Assembly: GCF_022758885.1 (NCBI RefSeq)
Contig: NZ_JALEBH010000001.1
Coordinates: forward strand, 3,333,056-3,397,055
DNA from: Sphingobium sp. BYY-5
Lineage (GTDB): Bacteria > Pseudomonadota > Alphaproteobacteria > Sphingomonadales > Sphingomonadaceae
DNA: 64,000 nt
Direction: 5' to 3'
The position numbers were made by a program, and so were the translations under genes. Each line of letters starts with the position of its first letter. Within the stretch, counting starts at the first letter, position 1. Under the pieces are notes generated by a model. The model was not told the origin of the DNA. It made no database searches and worked only from the letters and a program-made list of their open reading frames with translations. Shown in pieces: positions 27,425-35,056 of this stretch.

Positions 27425-28111
27425 ATGTCCTATACGCTCATCACCGCCAATCGAAACTATAGCAGTTGGTCGTTGCGCCCCTGGGTGCTGATGAAGGCGC
27501 TGGGCATTGCGTTCGACGATCGGATCGAACCCTTCGCGTCCGCCACCAACTATGCCGCGTTCCGCAGCTTTTCGCCCACCGGGCAGGTGCCGGCGCTGGT
27601 CGATGGAGACCGCACCGTCTGGGATTCGCTCGGCATCATCCTCTATCTTGCCGACCGCCACGCGGGAGTCTGGCCGGCCGATGAGGCTGCGCGCGCCTTC
27701 GCCCAATGCGCGGCCGCCGAAATGCACAGCGGCTTTTCCGCGTTGCGCAACGACTGCACCATGAACGTCGGTGTCCGTGTCGATCTGCATTTGCCGTCGC
27801 CTGCGCTCAACAGGGATATCGCCCGTTTGCGCGAATTGTGGGAGCAGGGGCTGGAGCGCTTCGGCGGTCCCTTCCTGGCCGGCAAGGATTTCACGGCCCT
27901 CGACGCTTTCTATGCGCCCGTCGCCTTCCGCGTGCGCACCTATGGACTGGACGTCGGCCCGGTCGCTCGCGCTTGGGTCGATCATATGCTGGCCCATCCC
28001 GCCATGCGGCAGTGGGAGGAGGAGGCTCTGGCCGAAACCTGGCGCGAGGAAAGTCATGAAGCGGAGATCAGTGCGGCGGGTCATATCCTCGAAGATTATC
28101 GCGCAGTGTAA
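27425..28111 (+). CDS. Glutathione S-transferase family protein
   Basis: A 228-residue cytosolic protein. The N-terminal thioredoxin-fold domain starts YTLITANRNYSSWSLRPW, where the Ser of NYSSWS is in the catalytic position, followed by FSPTGQVPALVDG and WDSLGIILYLAD (glutathione-binding Pro and Asp-Ser). The C-terminal helical domain has the capping-box region FTALDAFYAPVAFR near residue 160. Electrophile detoxification is the likely role, substrate unknown. The ATG at 27425 is better placed than that at 27419 relative to GGGAAGGA. Confidence 0.9.
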   Translation: MSYTLITANRNYSSWSLRPWVLMKALGIAFDDRIEPFASATNYAAFRSFSPTGQVPALVDGDRTVWDSLGIILYLADRHAGVWPADEAARAFAQCAAAEMHSGFSALRNDCTMNVGVRVDLHLPSPALNRDIARLRELWEQGLERFGGPFLAGKDFTALDAFYAPVAFRVRTYGLDVGPVARAWVDHMLAHPAMRQWEEEALAETWREESHEAEISAAGHILEDYRAV

Positions 28112-28155
28112 GATTCTTGCCTGACAGATAGGAAAAACAGCCGATTTCGGTCGCT

Positions 28156-28194
28156 CACCCCCTTTTCCCCCGGCCATTACGGGTCTAGGGGGTG
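28156..28194 (+). promoter_or_regulatory. Leader hairpin over the leuC ribosome-binding site
   Basis: CACCCCCT (28156-28163) pairs with AGGGGGTG (28187-28194), with an inner CCCG/CGGG stem. The right arm is the Shine-Dalgarno of leuC, whose ATG is at 28201. If formed, the hairpin would hide the ribosome-binding site. No leucine-rich leader peptide is seen upstream. Confidence 0.45.
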
Positions 28195-28200
28195 AACACT

Positions 28201-29652
28201 ATGGTTAAGTCTCGCACCCTCTACGAAAAAATCTGGGACGCACACGTTGTCGAGCGTCGTCCCGACGGCACCTGCCTCATCTATATCGATCGCCACCTTG
28301 TCCATGAGGTGACGAGTCCGCAGGCGTTTGAGGGGCTTCGTCTCGCCGGACGGAAGGTGCGCCGTCCCGATCTCACCCTTGCGGTGCCGGACCATAATCT
28401 GCCCACCACCCCGCGCCGCGATGCGCAGGGGCAGCGCATTCCCATCGCCGATCCGGAAAGCGCGCAGCAGCTTGCCGCGCTGGAACGGAATGCGCCTGAA
28501 TTTGGCGTCCGCCTGATCGGCGACGCCGATGTGGAGCAGGGCATCGTCCATGTCGTCGGTCCGGAACAGGGGTTCACGCTTCCTGGCGCCACGCTGGTCT
28601 GCGGCGACAGCCACACCAGCTCACATGGCGCGCTGGGCGCGCTGGCCTTCGGCATCGGCACGAGCGAGGTCGAACATGTGCTCGCCACCCAGACGCTGCT
28701 GCTCAAGCAGTCGAAGACCATGGCCGTGGTGGTCGATGGTGAACTGGCGCCGGGCGTCACGCCCAAGGATGTGGCGCTGGCGATCTGCGGCCGTATCGGC
28801 ACGGCGGGCGGCACCGGCTATGTTATGGAATATCGCGGCTCCGTCTTCCGCGACATGTCGATCGAGGGTCGCCTGACCGTCGCCAACATGTCGATCGAGG
28901 CGGGCGCGCGATCGGGCCTGTTCGCGCCTGACGAAAAGACCTTTGCCTATCTCAAGGGCCGCCCGATGGCGCCCAAGGACGCGGATTGGGATGCTGCGGT
29001 CGCCTGGTGGCGGACGCTGCACACCGACGAAGGGGCTATGTTCGACAAGACCGTGGTCATCGATGCTGCCGACATCGTGCCCAACGTCACCTGGGGCACC
29101 AGCCCGGAGGATGTGGTCCCCGTGACCGGCGTGGTGCCCGATCCCCACAGCTTCGCCGATCCTTCCAAGCAGGCCGCGGCGCAGAAGTCGCTCGACTATA
29201 TGGGCCTGACCGCCGGTCAGCGGATGGAGGATGTCGCGATCGAGCATGTCTTCATCGGCAGTTGCACCAACAGCCGGATCGAGGATCTGCGTGCCGCCGC
29301 TGCCCTGCTGAAAGGACGTCATATCGCGGCGGGCATCAAACATGCCATGGTCGTGCCCGGTTCCGGCCTGGTCAAGCGCCAGGCGGAGGCGGAAGGGCTG
29401 GACCGCATCTTCCTCGACGCCGGTTTCGAATGGCGTGAGCCGGGTTGTTCGGCCTGCCTGGGCATGAATCCGGACAAGGTGCCCGCGGGCGAGCGCTGCG
29501 CATCGACGAGCAACCGTAATTTCATGGGCCGCCAGGGACCGGGATCGCGCACCCATCTGGTGTCGCCTGCCATGGCGGCGGCGGCGGCCATCACCGGTCG
29601 CCTGACCGATGTTCGCGCGATGTTGAATAACAAAGAGGGGATAGGCGCATGA
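28201..29652 (+). CDS. leuC: 3-isopropylmalate dehydratase large subunit
   Basis: With LeuD it isomerises 2-isopropylmalate to 3-isopropylmalate in leucine synthesis. The 483-residue aconitase-family protein has the three [4Fe-4S] cysteines in GSCTNSRI near residue 358 and [12 protein letters not shown] near residues 418-421, and the [19 protein letters not shown] block near residue 140. The ATG at 28201 follows AGGGGG; a GTG at 28192 is in frame but lies within the Shine-Dalgarno. It overlaps the next small gene by four bases. Confidence 0.96.
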   Translation: MVKSRTLYEKIWDAHVVERRPDGTCLIYIDRHLVHEVTSPQAFEGLRLAGRKVRRPDLTLAVPDHNLPTTPRRDAQGQRIPIADPESAQQLAALERNAPEFGVRLIGDADVEQGIVHVVGPEQGFTLPGATLVCGDSHTSSHGALGALAFGIGTSEVEHVLATQTLLLKQSKTMAVVVDGELAPGVTPKDVALAICGRIGTAGGTGYVMEYRGSVFRDMSIEGRLTVANMSIEAGARSGLFAPDEKTFAYLKGRPMAPKDADWDAAVAWWRTLHTDEGAMFDKTVVIDAADIVPNVTWGTSPEDVVPVTGVVPDPHSFADPSKQAAAQKSLDYMGLTAGQRMEDVAIEHVFIGSCTNSRIEDLRAAAALLKGRHIAAGIKHAMVVPGSGLVKRQAEAEGLDRIFLDAGFEWREPGCSACLGMNPDKVPAGERCASTSNRNFMGRQGPGSRTHLVSPAMAAAAAITGRLTDVRAMLNNKEGIGA

Positions 29653-29762
29653 AGAAGATTTTCTGGCTGCTGACGCTGGGCGCGCTGGCAAGTGCGGCGA
29701 TGGCCGCAACCCTGGGCCGTGCCGAAGACACGCCGGCGGCCGAGATGAAGAAGGTTCATTGA
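29649..29762 (+). CDS. 37-residue signal-peptide-like protein between leuC and leuD
   Basis: A tiny gene, [20 protein letters not shown] followed by about 17 polar residues ending MKKVH. The first 20 residues are a textbook Sec signal peptide or membrane anchor. Its ATG overlaps the leuC stop (ATGA) and its TGA overlaps the leuD ATG (TGATG), so it sits exactly in the translational chain leuC-X-leuD. This placement argues that it is translated, at least to couple the two subunits. It has no recognised family or function. Confidence 0.7.
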   Translation: MKKIFWLLTLGALASAAMAATLGRAEDTPAAEMKKVH

Positions 29763-30367
29763 TGGAGCAACTGACGACCGTTGACGGCAGGGCCTATCCG
29801 TTCGGGATGAAGAATGTCGACACCGACATCGTCATCCCGGCCCATTGGCTCAAGACGATTTCGCGCAACGGCCTGGGCAGGGGCGCGTTCGAGGTGCTGC
29901 GCAAGGAACCGGGCAATGTCTTCGATGATCCCGCCTATGCCGGCAGTCCCATCCTGATCGCGGGCGACAATTTCGGCTGCGGTTCCAGCCGCGAACATGC
30001 CGCCTGGGCGCTTGGCGACCTGGGCATCAAGGTGGTGATCGCACCCAGCTTCTCCGACATCTTCTCAGGCAACGCCTTCAAGAACGGCATATTGACCGTG
30101 GTGCTGCCGCAGGAAGCCGTGGACCGGTTGCTGGAGGTCGCGAAGACGGATCCGATCCATATCGATCTGGAGGCGCAAACCGTCACCACCCAGTTCCAGG
30201 ACCGCTTCCGGTTCGAGATTGATCCCTTTCGCAAACACTGCCTGCTGGGCGGTCTGGACGAAATCGGCCTGACCCTGGGCGAAGTCGATGTGATCGACAG
30301 CTATGAAGCGAAAGTGGCGCAGGAACGCCCCTGGATCGTCCCTGCCCCCGTGCTCGGCGTTGCGTAA
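29762..30367 (+). CDS. leuD: 3-isopropylmalate dehydratase small subunit
   Basis: Partner of LeuC. The 201-residue swivel-domain protein shows [17 protein letters not shown] near residue 65 and the N-terminal [14 protein letters not shown]. An AAGAAGG inside the preceding small gene serves as its Shine-Dalgarno. leuB and leuA are not in the window. Confidence 0.96.
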   Translation: MEQLTTVDGRAYPFGMKNVDTDIVIPAHWLKTISRNGLGRGAFEVLRKEPGNVFDDPAYAGSPILIAGDNFGCGSSREHAAWALGDLGIKVVIAPSFSDIFSGNAFKNGILTVVLPQEAVDRLLEVAKTDPIHIDLEAQTVTTQFQDRFRFEIDPFRKHCLLGGLDEIGLTLGEVDVIDSYEAKVAQERPWIVPAPVLGVA

Positions 30368-30424
30368 TGGCGCGCGACTACCTATCAATTAGTACAGATA
30401 CAGTTTTCACAAGGTTTTAGACGC

Positions 30425-30748
30425 ATGACCACCTTCGACGATCGCGAACGGGCGTTCGAAAATATGTTCGCGCACGATCAGGAAATGCAGTTCCGTATCC
30501 AGGCCCGGCGCAACCGGCTGCTTGGGGAATGGGCTGCGGCGAAGATGGGCCTGACCCCGGAAGAGACCGACGCCTATGCCAAGGCGGTTGTGCAGGCCGA
30601 TTTCGAGGAAGCGGGCGATGAGGATGTCATCCGCAAGCTGCTGGGCGATATGACGTCGGCGGGGATCGATATCGATGAAGCCGGCGTGCGCATCGCGCTG
30701 GATGAACAGGCTGTGGTCGCCCGCCGCATGTTCATCGAAGCGCAGTAA
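30425..30748 (+). CDS. DUF1476 protein, F1-ATPase zeta-subunit type
   Basis: A 107-residue helical protein starting TTFDDRERAFENMFAHDQEMQFR, the signature of DUF1476. In Paracoccus this family is the zeta subunit that inhibits ATP hydrolysis by F1FO-ATPase, acting from the cytosolic side; in other Alphaproteobacteria its role is weaker. The N-terminal inhibitory region (residues 1-20) is present. The next gene, bolA-like, begins 14 bases later, so the two are probably co-transcribed. Confidence 0.9.
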   Translation: MTTFDDRERAFENMFAHDQEMQFRIQARRNRLLGEWAAAKMGLTPEETDAYAKAVVQADFEEAGDEDVIRKLLGDMTSAGIDIDEAGVRIALDEQAVVARRMFIEAQ

Positions 30749-30762
30749 GGGACGCTCTTCCC

Positions 30763-30996
30763 ATGCCGATGGCCGCTGATGAGATTGCGGATATGATCCG
30801 GGCCGCCTTTCCCGATGCGGAGGTCGAGATCACCGACCTTGCCGGGGACGGCGACCATTATGCCGCGCGCGTGGTGTCGGAAAGTTTCCGGGGCATGACG
30901 CGCGTCGCGCAGCAGCGGGCCGTCTATGCCGCGCTTGGCGGGCGCATGGGGGGCGTGCTCCATGCCTTGCAACTCACCACCGCCGTTCCCAACTAA
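30763..30996 (+). CDS. BolA-family protein
   Basis: A 77-residue BolA/IbaG-like protein with the class fold: the motif DGDHYAARVVSESFRGMTRVAQQRAVYAAL includes the conserved His and the R-x-x-x-H-like region. BolA proteins bind [2Fe-2S] clusters together with monothiol glutaredoxins, and such a glutaredoxin is the next gene, 60 bases on. A joint role in iron-sulfur handling is therefore likely. Confidence 0.92.
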   Translation: MPMAADEIADMIRAAFPDAEVEITDLAGDGDHYAARVVSESFRGMTRVAQQRAVYAALGGRMGGVLHALQLTTAVPN

Positions 30997-31056
30997 CGGG
31001 CCGGCAGATTTTCGTGCCCGTGGCTACGGGACACCAGACAGGAATGGATTTTTCGC

Positions 31057-31389
31057 ATGACCGACGCCGTGCAGCAGCGGATTGCCGAGATCGTCAACGG
31101 CAATGACGTGGTGCTCTTCATGAAGGGCACGCCGCTTTTCCCCCAATGCGGTTTTTCAAGCCGCGCCATCGCGATCCTTGAGCATTTGGGCGTTGCCTAT
31201 GACACGGTCGACGTGCTGCAGGATCAGGAGGTCCGCCAGGGCATCAAGACCTATTCCGATTGGCCGACCATTCCCCAGCTTTATGTGAAGGGTGAATTTG
31301 TCGGCGGCAGCGACATCATGATGGAAATGTATGAAGCTGGCGAACTGCACCAGCTCATGACCGACAATGGCGTCGCCGCCGCGAACTGA
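31057..31389 (+). CDS. grxD: Monothiol glutaredoxin, Grx4 type
   Basis: A 110-residue cytosolic glutaredoxin with the CGFS active site near residue 30, and the glutathione-binding WPTIPQLYVKGEFVGG block with GSDI near residue 75. CGFS glutaredoxins store and pass [2Fe-2S] clusters, often in complex with BolA. It is the last gene of the DUF1476-bolA-grxD run and is followed by an intrinsic terminator. Confidence 0.96.
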   Translation: MTDAVQQRIAEIVNGNDVVLFMKGTPLFPQCGFSSRAIAILEHLGVAYDTVDVLQDQEVRQGIKTYSDWPTIPQLYVKGEFVGGSDIMMEMYEAGELHQLMTDNGVAAAN

Positions 31390-31412
31390 CCCGCCTTCGA
31401 TTGCAATAAAAA

Positions 31413-31441
31413 GGCGGCTCGTAATACGGGCCGCTTTTTTT
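31413..31441 (+). terminator. Intrinsic terminator after grxD
   Basis: GCGGCTC pairs with GGGCCGC around GTAATAC and is followed by seven T; an A-run precedes the stem so it may also work for the convergent lptA transcript. Confidence 0.88.
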
Positions 31442-31474
31442 ATGGATTGAGCAGGTGAAGCCGTTCGCTTCCGG

Positions 31475-32041
31475 TCAATTCTTTCGCTGCGGCACGGTGA
31501 AGGTGCCCGACACGCGCCCACCGGAACTGGTCGAGGTGCCATTGCCGCCGGTGGACCGGCCGTCAACGGTCGATCGTCCGCTGTTGAGGTCCATGACCAG
31601 CCGGCCGCCGGTCAGCCGGTTCGATCCCTGGGTCAGCGTGACATTGCCCAACATGGTGATGAGCTTGGCATTCAGGTCGTAGATGGCGACATTGCCCCGC
31701 GCGGTTTGGTCCGCCTTGACGATGACGACATTGCCGGATGCATCAATACGGTCGATCTCGATCCCGCCGGGACCATTGTTGCTGGCCGGGTTGCTGTTCG
31801 GCTGGTTGTGATAGGCGACGGTCATGCGCGCGGCGTTCAGGGTCATGCCCGCCTGCGTCACCTCGACATTGCCGGACACGACCACACGATCGGCGCGATC
31901 CTGTACTTCGATGCGATCGGCGGTGAAGTTGACCGGGGCGTTGCTGTCATGATTCTTGAAGACCTGCGCACCCGCCCCGGCGATCATCACGCCGGCGGTG
32001 CCCAGGAATCCGATCGGCAGCAGCAGAAGAGTGCGTTTCAT
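31475..32041 (-). CDS. lptA: LPS transport periplasmic protein LptA
   Basis: A 188-residue OstA-domain protein that bridges LPS across the periplasm. It has a signal peptide (residues 1-25) and the beta-jellyroll repeats seen as NFTADRIEVQDRADRVVVSGNVEV, then NVVIVKADQTARGNVAIYDL. A Gly/Ser/Thr-rich tail (GGNGTSTSSGGR) is at the C-terminus. Its ATG overlaps the lptC stop by one base (TGATG). The usual next gene, lptB, does not follow; the neighbour downstream is convergent grxD. Confidence 0.9.
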   Translation of the reverse strand: MKRTLLLLPIGFLGTAGVMIAGAGAQVFKNHDSNAPVNFTADRIEVQDRADRVVVSGNVEVTQAGMTLNAARMTVAYHNQPNSNPASNNGPGGIEIDRIDASGNVVIVKADQTARGNVAIYDLNAKLITMLGNVTLTQGSNRLTGGRLVMDLNSGRSTVDGRSTGGNGTSTSSGGRVSGTFTVPQRKN

Positions 32042-32688
32042 CAGTTCTGCCCTTTGAGGCCATTTTGTTCGATGCGCAAGCGGGCGCGACCGTTCAGCGT
32101 CACGGTGCGTGCGCCCATGTCCGCTTCCAGATGATCGGCGCTGAACGTGCCGATCGGGATTCGCCCGTCGACCCGGCCCGCGCTTTGCATCCGGCGCGTG
32201 GTGAGGTCGATGCCCACATCGCGCGTGGTCAGGCGATAGCCTCCCGCCGCCTGGAACTGGACCGGCCCATCGATCGCGACGCGCTCGCTTTCCATATTAT
32301 ATCGCCCCTTTTGCGCGGTCAGCACGGCTGGCCCGTCCGACAATAATATGCGGGCGGACATGTCGTTCAAGTTGACGATCGGTTCGCGGGAGCTTTTCTG
32401 GACCGCTGATCCCGCGCGTAGCGAAAAGGGCTGCCCCTTGCTGTCCTCGCCGCGATAGAGCGCCTCGGTCACGCGCATCCGTTCGCTCGCGACATCGACC
32501 TTGTTCTTGTCGAGCACGAAGCTGACCTTGTCGCCGCCGGTGAAGGGGGCCGTCGCCAGTAGCGCCGCCAGCACGCCGACCGCGACCGGCAGCCAGTTCT
32601 TGAGCAGCTTGACCAGGCGGTCATGGCTGCCGCCCGGCCGCGCCCAGTGGCGGCGCACGTCGCGTTGATGATCGGCCTTGACGGACAT
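32041..32688 (-). CDS. lptC: LPS export protein LptC
   Basis: A 215-residue bitopic protein: a cytosolic start, one membrane helix near residues 33-50 (WLPVAVGVLAALLATAPF), and a periplasmic LptC/OstA-like beta domain. LptC links the LptBFG transporter to LptA. The gene sits between rnd and lptA on the minus strand, an order often seen in Alphaproteobacteria, and overlaps lptA by one base. Confidence 0.88.
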   Translation of the reverse strand: MSVKADHQRDVRRHWARPGGSHDRLVKLLKNWLPVAVGVLAALLATAPFTGGDKVSFVLDKNKVDVASERMRVTEALYRGEDSKGQPFSLRAGSAVQKSSREPIVNLNDMSARILLSDGPAVLTAQKGRYNMESERVAIDGPVQFQAAGGYRLTTRDVGIDLTTRRMQSAGRVDGRIPIGTFSADHLEADMGARTVTLNGRARLRIEQNGLKGQN

Positions 32689-32707
32689 GGCGACGTTGGT
32701 TGCTCCC

Positions 32708-33325
32708 TTACATATGCGCGAAAATGTCGATCTCCGGCCAGCCGGCCAGATCGAGTTGGGCGCGGTGCGGCAGGAAATCGAAACAGGCCTGGGCCAATTC
32801 CATCCGGCCTTCGCGAATCAGACGCTTGTCCAGTTCCGCCTTCAACTGGTGCAGGTAACGCACGTCCGATGCGGCATAATCTTTCTGCGCATCCGACAGG
32901 ACGGGACTGCCCCAGTCGCTCGACTGCTGCTGCTTGCTGATATCCTGGCCCAGCAATTCGCGGACCAGTTCCTTCAGACCATGCCGGTCGGTATAGGTGC
33001 GGACCAGGCGCGAGGCGATCTTGGTGCAATAGACAGGGGCGGCCACGACGCCGAGATAATGCCGGATCGCGGCAATGTCGAACCGGCCGAAATGATAAAG
33101 TTTCAGCCGCTCCGGATCAGCCAGCACGGCGCGCAGGTTGGGCGCGGCATAATCGCTGCCGGGATTGAAGCGCACCAGATGCTCGTCACCCTTGCCATCG
33201 CTGATCTGGACGACGCAGAGGCGGTCGCGCGGGGTGATGAGGCCCATGGTCTCGGTGTCGACGGCGATCGGGCCGGGGGCAAGCACGCCGGCAGGCAGAT
33301 CTTCTTCATGGAAATAGACGGTCAT
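32708..33325 (-). CDS. rnd: Ribonuclease D
   Basis: A 205-residue 3'-5' exoribonuclease of the DEDDy type without the HRDC domains of E. coli RNase D, as is common in Alphaproteobacteria. Exo motifs: VDTETMGL near residue 23, LYHFGRFDIAAIRH near 78, and YAASDVRYLHQL near 155. It matures stable RNA 3' ends. The ATG at 33325 follows AGAGGGG and matches the family N-terminus. It leads the rnd-lptC-lptA group. Confidence 0.92.
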   Translation of the reverse strand: MTVYFHEEDLPAGVLAPGPIAVDTETMGLITPRDRLCVVQISDGKGDEHLVRFNPGSDYAAPNLRAVLADPERLKLYHFGRFDIAAIRHYLGVVAAPVYCTKIASRLVRTYTDRHGLKELVRELLGQDISKQQQSSDWGSPVLSDAQKDYAASDVRYLHQLKAELDKRLIREGRMELAQACFDFLPHRAQLDLAGWPEIDIFAHM

Positions 33326-33540
33326 GCCATCCCCTCTATGGCGAAACTGGCCGCACCGCAATCAAGGCCTTATGATAGTGTTGCGGCACGGCAGTCCGCC
33401 CTGAAAGTGAGATGAGCTGCGCGGATATTCGCTATTTTGCAGCCGCGGAACGGAACGGGATCGCAACAGTGAAAATCATTCGCGCTGTCCTGAAAAGTTG
33501 ATATAGTGATTCCCAAACCGCGCCTTTGCGGTGGATTCTG

Positions 33541-33560
33541 CATGTCATTCGCCCGACATG
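33541..33560 (+). promoter_or_regulatory. Small hairpin in the cold-shock gene leader
   Basis: CATGTC pairs with GACATG in the 280-base gap before the double cold-shock gene. Together with ACCGC/GCGGT just upstream it suggests a structured 5' leader, as in many cold-shock genes. A TATAGT at 33502 could be the -10 element. Whether the leader senses temperature is untested. Confidence 0.3.
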
Positions 33561-33605
33561 TTTGTCCGATTTGTCTTGGGGCGAAGCGAAAGTGACTAAC
33601 AGGGC

Positions 33606-34436
33606 ATGAGTTTTGATAGAGGTCGCCGCGGCGGGCGCGGCAAGGACAAGCGCGACGGTTTCGGCGACGACAATTTCTACGATCAGGGCAGCCGCGGTGG
33701 CTTCGGTGGTGATCGTGGTGGCTTCGGCGGCGGTTTCGGCGGCGGTGGTGATCGCTTCGGCGGCGGCGGCGGCGGCGCAGGCGGTGGTGGTGGTTTTGGC
33801 GGCGGCGCAGGCCGCGGCGGCTTCGGCGGTGGTGCCGGTGCTGGCGGTGGTTTCGGCGGCGGTGGTCGCGGGATGCCTGCCCAGGTTGTCGGCGAAGGCA
33901 AGGGCGTCGTCAAATTCTTCAACGGCCAGAAGGGTTTCGGCTTCATCGTTCGCGACGATGGCGGTGAGGACGTGTTCGTCCATATCAGCGCTGTTGAGCA
34001 GGCGGGTCTGACCGGCCTGGCCGAAGGTCAGCCGCTCGGCTTCACCCTGGTCGATCGTGGCGGCAAGGTGTCGGCCACCGATCTGGTGATTGACGGGGAA
34101 CCGCTCCCGGTCACGGAGCGTGCGCCTCGTGAACCGCGTGCTGCTGGTCCTGGTGGCTTTGGTGGTGATCGTGGCGGCTTCGGCGGTGGCGATCGTGGAC
34201 CGCAGCGTCAGTTGACCGGTGAACGCGCCAGCGGCACCGTGAAGTTCTTCAATGCGATGAAGGGCTTCGGCTTCATCCAGCGCGATGATGGCCAGCCTGA
34301 CGCCTTCGTGCACATCAGTGCCGTTGAGCGTGCTGGCATGGCTGCGCTGAACGAAGGCGATCGGCTCGACTTCGAGCTGGAAGTCGATCGTCGTGGCAAA
34401 TATGCTGCGGTGAATCTCCAGTCGAAGGCTGAGTAA
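33606..34436 (+). CDS. Double cold-shock-domain protein with Gly-rich N-terminus
   Basis: A 276-residue RNA/DNA-binding protein. Residues 1-90 are an Arg/Gly/Phe-rich low-complexity region of GGFGG-type repeats. Two cold-shock domains follow: one near residues 98-163 with KGFGFIVRDDG and VFVHISA, and one near 208-272 with KGFGFIQRDDG and AFVHISA (the RNP1 and RNP2 surfaces). A second short GGFGG linker joins them. CspA-like proteins normally have one domain of about 70 residues; double ones are typical of Alphaproteobacteria, but the long RGG/FGG region is unusual. Confidence 0.92.
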   Translation: MSFDRGRRGGRGKDKRDGFGDDNFYDQGSRGGFGGDRGGFGGGFGGGGDRFGGGGGGAGGGGGFGGGAGRGGFGGGAGAGGGFGGGGRGMPAQVVGEGKGVVKFFNGQKGFGFIVRDDGGEDVFVHISAVEQAGLTGLAEGQPLGFTLVDRGGKVSATDLVIDGEPLPVTERAPREPRAAGPGGFGGDRGGFGGGDRGPQRQLTGERASGTVKFFNAMKGFGFIQRDDGQPDAFVHISAVERAGMAALNEGDRLDFELEVDRRGKYAAVNLQSKAE

Positions 34437-34479
34437 GGCGCGGCTATAGAATCATCCCTGTTATGGGGAGAGGATTAGG

Positions 34480-34512
34480 AAAAGGGGTCGTCCATTGGAC
34501 GGCCCCTTTTTC
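34480..34512 (+). terminator. Intrinsic terminator after cold-shock gene
   Basis: AAAAGGGG-TCGTCC pairs with GGACGG-CCCCTTTT around ATTG, with the T-run continuing past the stem. Confidence 0.85.
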
Positions 34513-34621
34513 TTGCGCGGTCAATGCCGCAGAAGCGCTGCTGAAGCCCGTGTTATAGTGTGGAGGTCGCCTGCGGAGACCGGCCTCCGCCAGCGGCTGA
34601 AGGCTTCACGATATTCCGCTA

Positions 34622-34663
34622 TTGACTACATTCGTAATCGATGCGACTACATCTGTGGTTGTA
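34622..34663 (+). promoter_or_regulatory. Direct repeats GACTACAT and TACA-N8-TGTA, candidate BlaI-type operator
   Basis: GACTACAT occurs at 34624-34631 and 34645-34652, 21 bases apart (two helix turns). The second copy overlaps TACATCTGTGGTTGTA (34648-34663), the TACA...TGTA shape known for BlaI/MecI operators. TTGACT at 34622 could be a -35 element. Position just ahead of the regulator gene suggests autoregulation. Confidence 0.5.
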
Positions 34664-34687
34664 ACCGGACGAATCGGGTCAAGGCAA

Positions 34688-35056
34688 GTGAGCGAGAAGA
34701 TCAGCGAAGCGGAACTGGTGGTGATGGAGGCGCTGTGGGAACAGGCGCCGCAGACCGCCAACGATGTGGCTGATCGCGTTGCGGCGGAACGCGAATGGAG
34801 CCTGCAGACGGTCAAGACCCTGTTGTCGCGGCTGATGGCCAAGGATGTCATCGCCGCCGACCAGGATGGCCGCCGTTTTCTCTACCGGCCGCTGGTCGTG
34901 CGCGACGATTATGTCGCCAGCGAATCCGGGCGGCTGGTGAACCGGTTGTTCGGCGGCCGAGTGTCGCCGCTGGTCGCGCAGTTGGTGCAGCAGGATCAGT
35001 TGACGGCGGATGATATCGCTGAGCTTGAGGAAATCCTGAAAGGGTTGAGATCATGA
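34688..35056 (+). CDS. BlaI/MecI/CopY-family transcriptional repressor
   Basis: A 122-residue winged-helix repressor. The N-terminal DNA-binding part reads EKISEAELVVMEALWEQAPQTAND then SLQTVKTLLSRLMAKDVI, and the C-terminal helix dimerises. In the known systems the repressor is cleaved after a paired M56 sensor detects a signal; that partner gene follows with a four-base ATGA overlap. The GTG at 34688 is preferred to the upstream opening at 34622, since the region before it holds the operator-like repeats. Confidence 0.9.
   Translation: MSEKISEAELVVMEALWEQAPQTANDVADRVAAEREWSLQTVKTLLSRLMAKDVIAADQDGRRFLYRPLVVRDDYVASESGRLVNRLFGGRVSPLVAQLVQQDQLTADDIAELEEILKGLRS

Noticed and set aside
33690..33890. 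Apparent tandem DNA repeats rich in GGCGG
   Set aside because: They are codons for the Gly/Phe-rich region of the cold-shock protein, with varied third bases, so they are protein-level low complexity and not a CRISPR or satellite array.
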